A stretch of DNA of 64,000 nucleotides from the NCBI GenBank assembly GCA_030142905.1, contig JASJOG010000166.1, positions 248,001 through 312,000 on the forward strand, in the 5' to 3' direction. This document shows positions 62,511 through 64,000 of this stretch, one piece after another (the stretch's first letter is position 1; every line of letters begins with the position of its first letter). Source of the DNA: Heliopora coerulea (Eukaryota > Cnidaria > Anthozoa > Scleralcyonacea > Helioporidae). The translations under genes were made by a program, and so were the position numbers. The notes beneath the pieces were generated by a model. That model was not told the DNA's origin. It was given only the letters and a program-made list of their open reading frames with translations, and searched no databases.

Positions 62511-64000
62511 ATAGTGAAAGAGTACTGTCTTCAATTTGGTAGCTTTGACGGATGTTTACCTAATCTCGCAAAATGTTTTAAAATCGTCTTTTCGGTTCAG
62601 AGAAAAGAATAAAAGCATTAGTTGATTGATTGGAGTAATAATTTAGAAATTATGGCAATGTTTAGAATTTGACAATTAATCCTTATTCCTCCTAATTCCG
62701 TTTGTATAGTTAAAATTGGTGGAAAAGTCAATAGGTGTTTGAAATTTTACCAAACCTTCTCATATGTTCTTTTTTACCCACACATCATAAAACAAATCGA
62801 ATTTCGTCGATTCGGGGAGTTGCTTTTAAAATTTCTCAAACTCGTGAAAAACGCTTTATCTCGTTGAGATAAGTTGATTAGTGAAACTAACCGAGAAGAC
62901 AGAACTGGCTTCAGTGAGGTAGCTTAGTCGAATGCTTGAGAAGTGTCTCCAATGGTTATAAAATGGTCTTCTCGGGTCAGAGAAGAGAATAAAAGCGTTA
63001 ATATTTTGTTTGAAGCAGTACATCAGAAAATATGGCATTGTTTAGAATTTGAGCAAATAAACCTTATAATCCTAAAATCCGTTAATATGGTTAGAATTGG
63101 TGGTAAACTAAATAGTGTGTGAAACTTTCCCAAACCTTCTAATATGTTCTTTTCCACCGTAACATTATTTAATATTCGAATTTCGCTTATTCGAATAGTA
63201 GCTTTGAAAATTTCTCAAACTCGTCAAAAACGCTTTATCTCGTTGAAATAATACGATTAGTGAAACTAACCGAGAAGACAGTACTGGCTTCAGTGAGGTA
63301 GCTTAGTCGAATGTTTGAGAAGTCTCTCCAATGGTTATAAAATGGTCTTCTCGGGTCAGAGAAAAGGATAAAAGCGTTAATATATTGTTTGAAACAGTAC
63401 ATCAGGAAATATGGCAATGTTTAGAATTTGAAAAATAAAGCATTATACGCCTTAAATCCTTTTGTATGGTAAGAATAGGTTGAAAACTAAATAGGTGTGT
63501 GAAACATTCCCAAAACTTCTCATAAGTTTTTATCCACCGTAACATCATTAAACAAATTGAATCTCTTCGATTCGACGAGCAGCTATGAAAATTTCTCAAA
63601 ATCGTCAAAATCGCTTTATCTCGTTGAAATAAGACGATTAGTGAAACTAATAGTGAAAGAGTACTGTCTTCAATTTGGTAGCTTTGACGGATGTTTATCT
63701 AATCTCGCAAATTGTTGTAAAATGGTCTTTTCGGTTCAGATAAGAGAATAAAAGCATTAGTTGATTGATTGGAGTAGTACTTCAGAAAATATGGCAATGT
63801 TTATAATTGGAACAATTAATCCTTATACCACTTAAATCGGTTAGTATGGTTAAAATTGGTTGAAATGTCAATAGGTGTTTGAAACTTTCCCAAACCTTCT
63901 CATATGTTCTTTTCCACCCACACATCATAAAAAAAATCGAATTTCGCGATTCGGGGAGTAGCTTTTAAAATTTCTCAAACTCGTGATAAACGCTTTATCT
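62511..64000 (+). repeat. 1891 bp five-monomer unit, second copy (partial)
   Basis: It follows the first copy to about 63780. There ggagtagtacttcagaaaat continues as a C-like 3' half instead of the ggcgtttttaaaatttg of the first copy. The array runs off the end of the window inside an A-type monomer (gataaacgctttatct). Confidence 0.82.
63173..63197 (+). repeat. D4 dyad extended to nine-base arms (twin)
   Basis: The same arms, TATTCGAAT and ATTCGAATA, around ttcgctt as at 61282-61306. It was duplicated as part of the 1891 bp unit. Confidence 0.8.

Larger units (their letters stand above)
1..64000 (+). repeat. Satellite array, ~377 bp monomer, whole window
   Basis: The landmark aaaaacgcttta recurs at spacings of 372-382 bp from one end of the window to the other, always on the plus strand, giving about 170 monomers. 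Between landmarks the same order of blocks repeats: gattagtgaaactaa, a ggtctt(c/t)tcgg block, gaataaaagc, an aaatatggc block, aaatccgtt, actttcccaaac, ttcttttccacc, and a terminal ttcg-rich dyad. No stretch longer than about 130 bp departs from this pattern. The length is close to twice a typical nucleosome repeat, as in many centromeric satellites. No gene is present, so nothing here should be read as protein-coding. The chromosomal location (centromere, pericentromere or other heterochromatin) is inference. Confidence 0.97.

Noticed and set aside
1..64000. CRISPR array, because of regular direct repeats
   Set aside because: The period is about 377 bp and the 'spacers' are themselves repeated and homologous. 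There are no unique spacers and no cas genes.

Overview
The whole 64 kb window is satellite DNA. It is one head-to-tail array of about 170 copies of an AT-rich monomer of about 377 bp (usual range 372-382 bp), all in the same orientation. I see no protein-coding gene, tRNA, rRNA, CRISPR array or complete transposon. The many 60-130 codon open frames recur once per monomer on both strands and are by-products of the repeat. The landmark used here for the start of a monomer is the run aaaaacgcttta (or aaaatcgcttta). The sequence must be eukaryotic heterochromatin, centromeric or pericentromeric or a subtelomeric or interstitial satellite block. CpG is not visibly depleted, and the only foreign insert looks like a Penelope-type hammerhead-ribozyme fragment. 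Together these point weakly to an invertebrate animal; the species cannot be named from the window.

The monomers fall into at least five families. A has a 5' half with accgagaagacag and ggcttcagtgagg. B has gaaataagacg and tagtgaaagagtactgtc. C has cagtgaaatagtactgcc. D has aaatttataaaaatggac. E has an A-type 5' half joined to a 3' half with ctcataagtttttatcc. 5' and 3' halves are exchanged freely between families. A, B and C form a clear trimeric higher-order repeat (HOR) of 379 + 372 + 381 = 1132 bp. Eleven complete copies are present, at 14441-15572, 17091-20485, 22379-25774, 28807-31069 and 47456-49718. Each run of trimers is followed by a cluster of two or three A-type monomers (A', A'', A''').

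Layout: 1-1470 is a 741 bp dimer, nearly duplicated. 1470-7254 is an irregular monomer mosaic. 7255-14960 is block alpha, copied at 39899-47975. 14441-31449 is the trimer-HOR domain, interrupted by A-clusters. 31450-36913 is block beta, copied at 55156-60617. 36914-39898 is a mosaic assembled from pieces also seen at 4.2-4.8, 6.1-6.65 and 8.9-9.9 kb. 47456-52000 is a second HOR domain. 52486-53912 is a 761 bp tandem duplication. 60600-64000 is a 1891 bp five-monomer repeat, nearly duplicated.

The most interesting signals are two. First, there is a 126 bp non-satellite insert in three copies whose minus strand carries a hammerhead-like core (CUGAAGA ... GAAAC ... GUC). Second, each monomer has a set of short inverted repeats at four fixed positions. 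At least one of them (D4) keeps its pairing while its sequence differs between monomer families, which suggests the dyad symmetry itself is maintained. All identities and periods were read by eye from the sequence; no alignment or database search was run.
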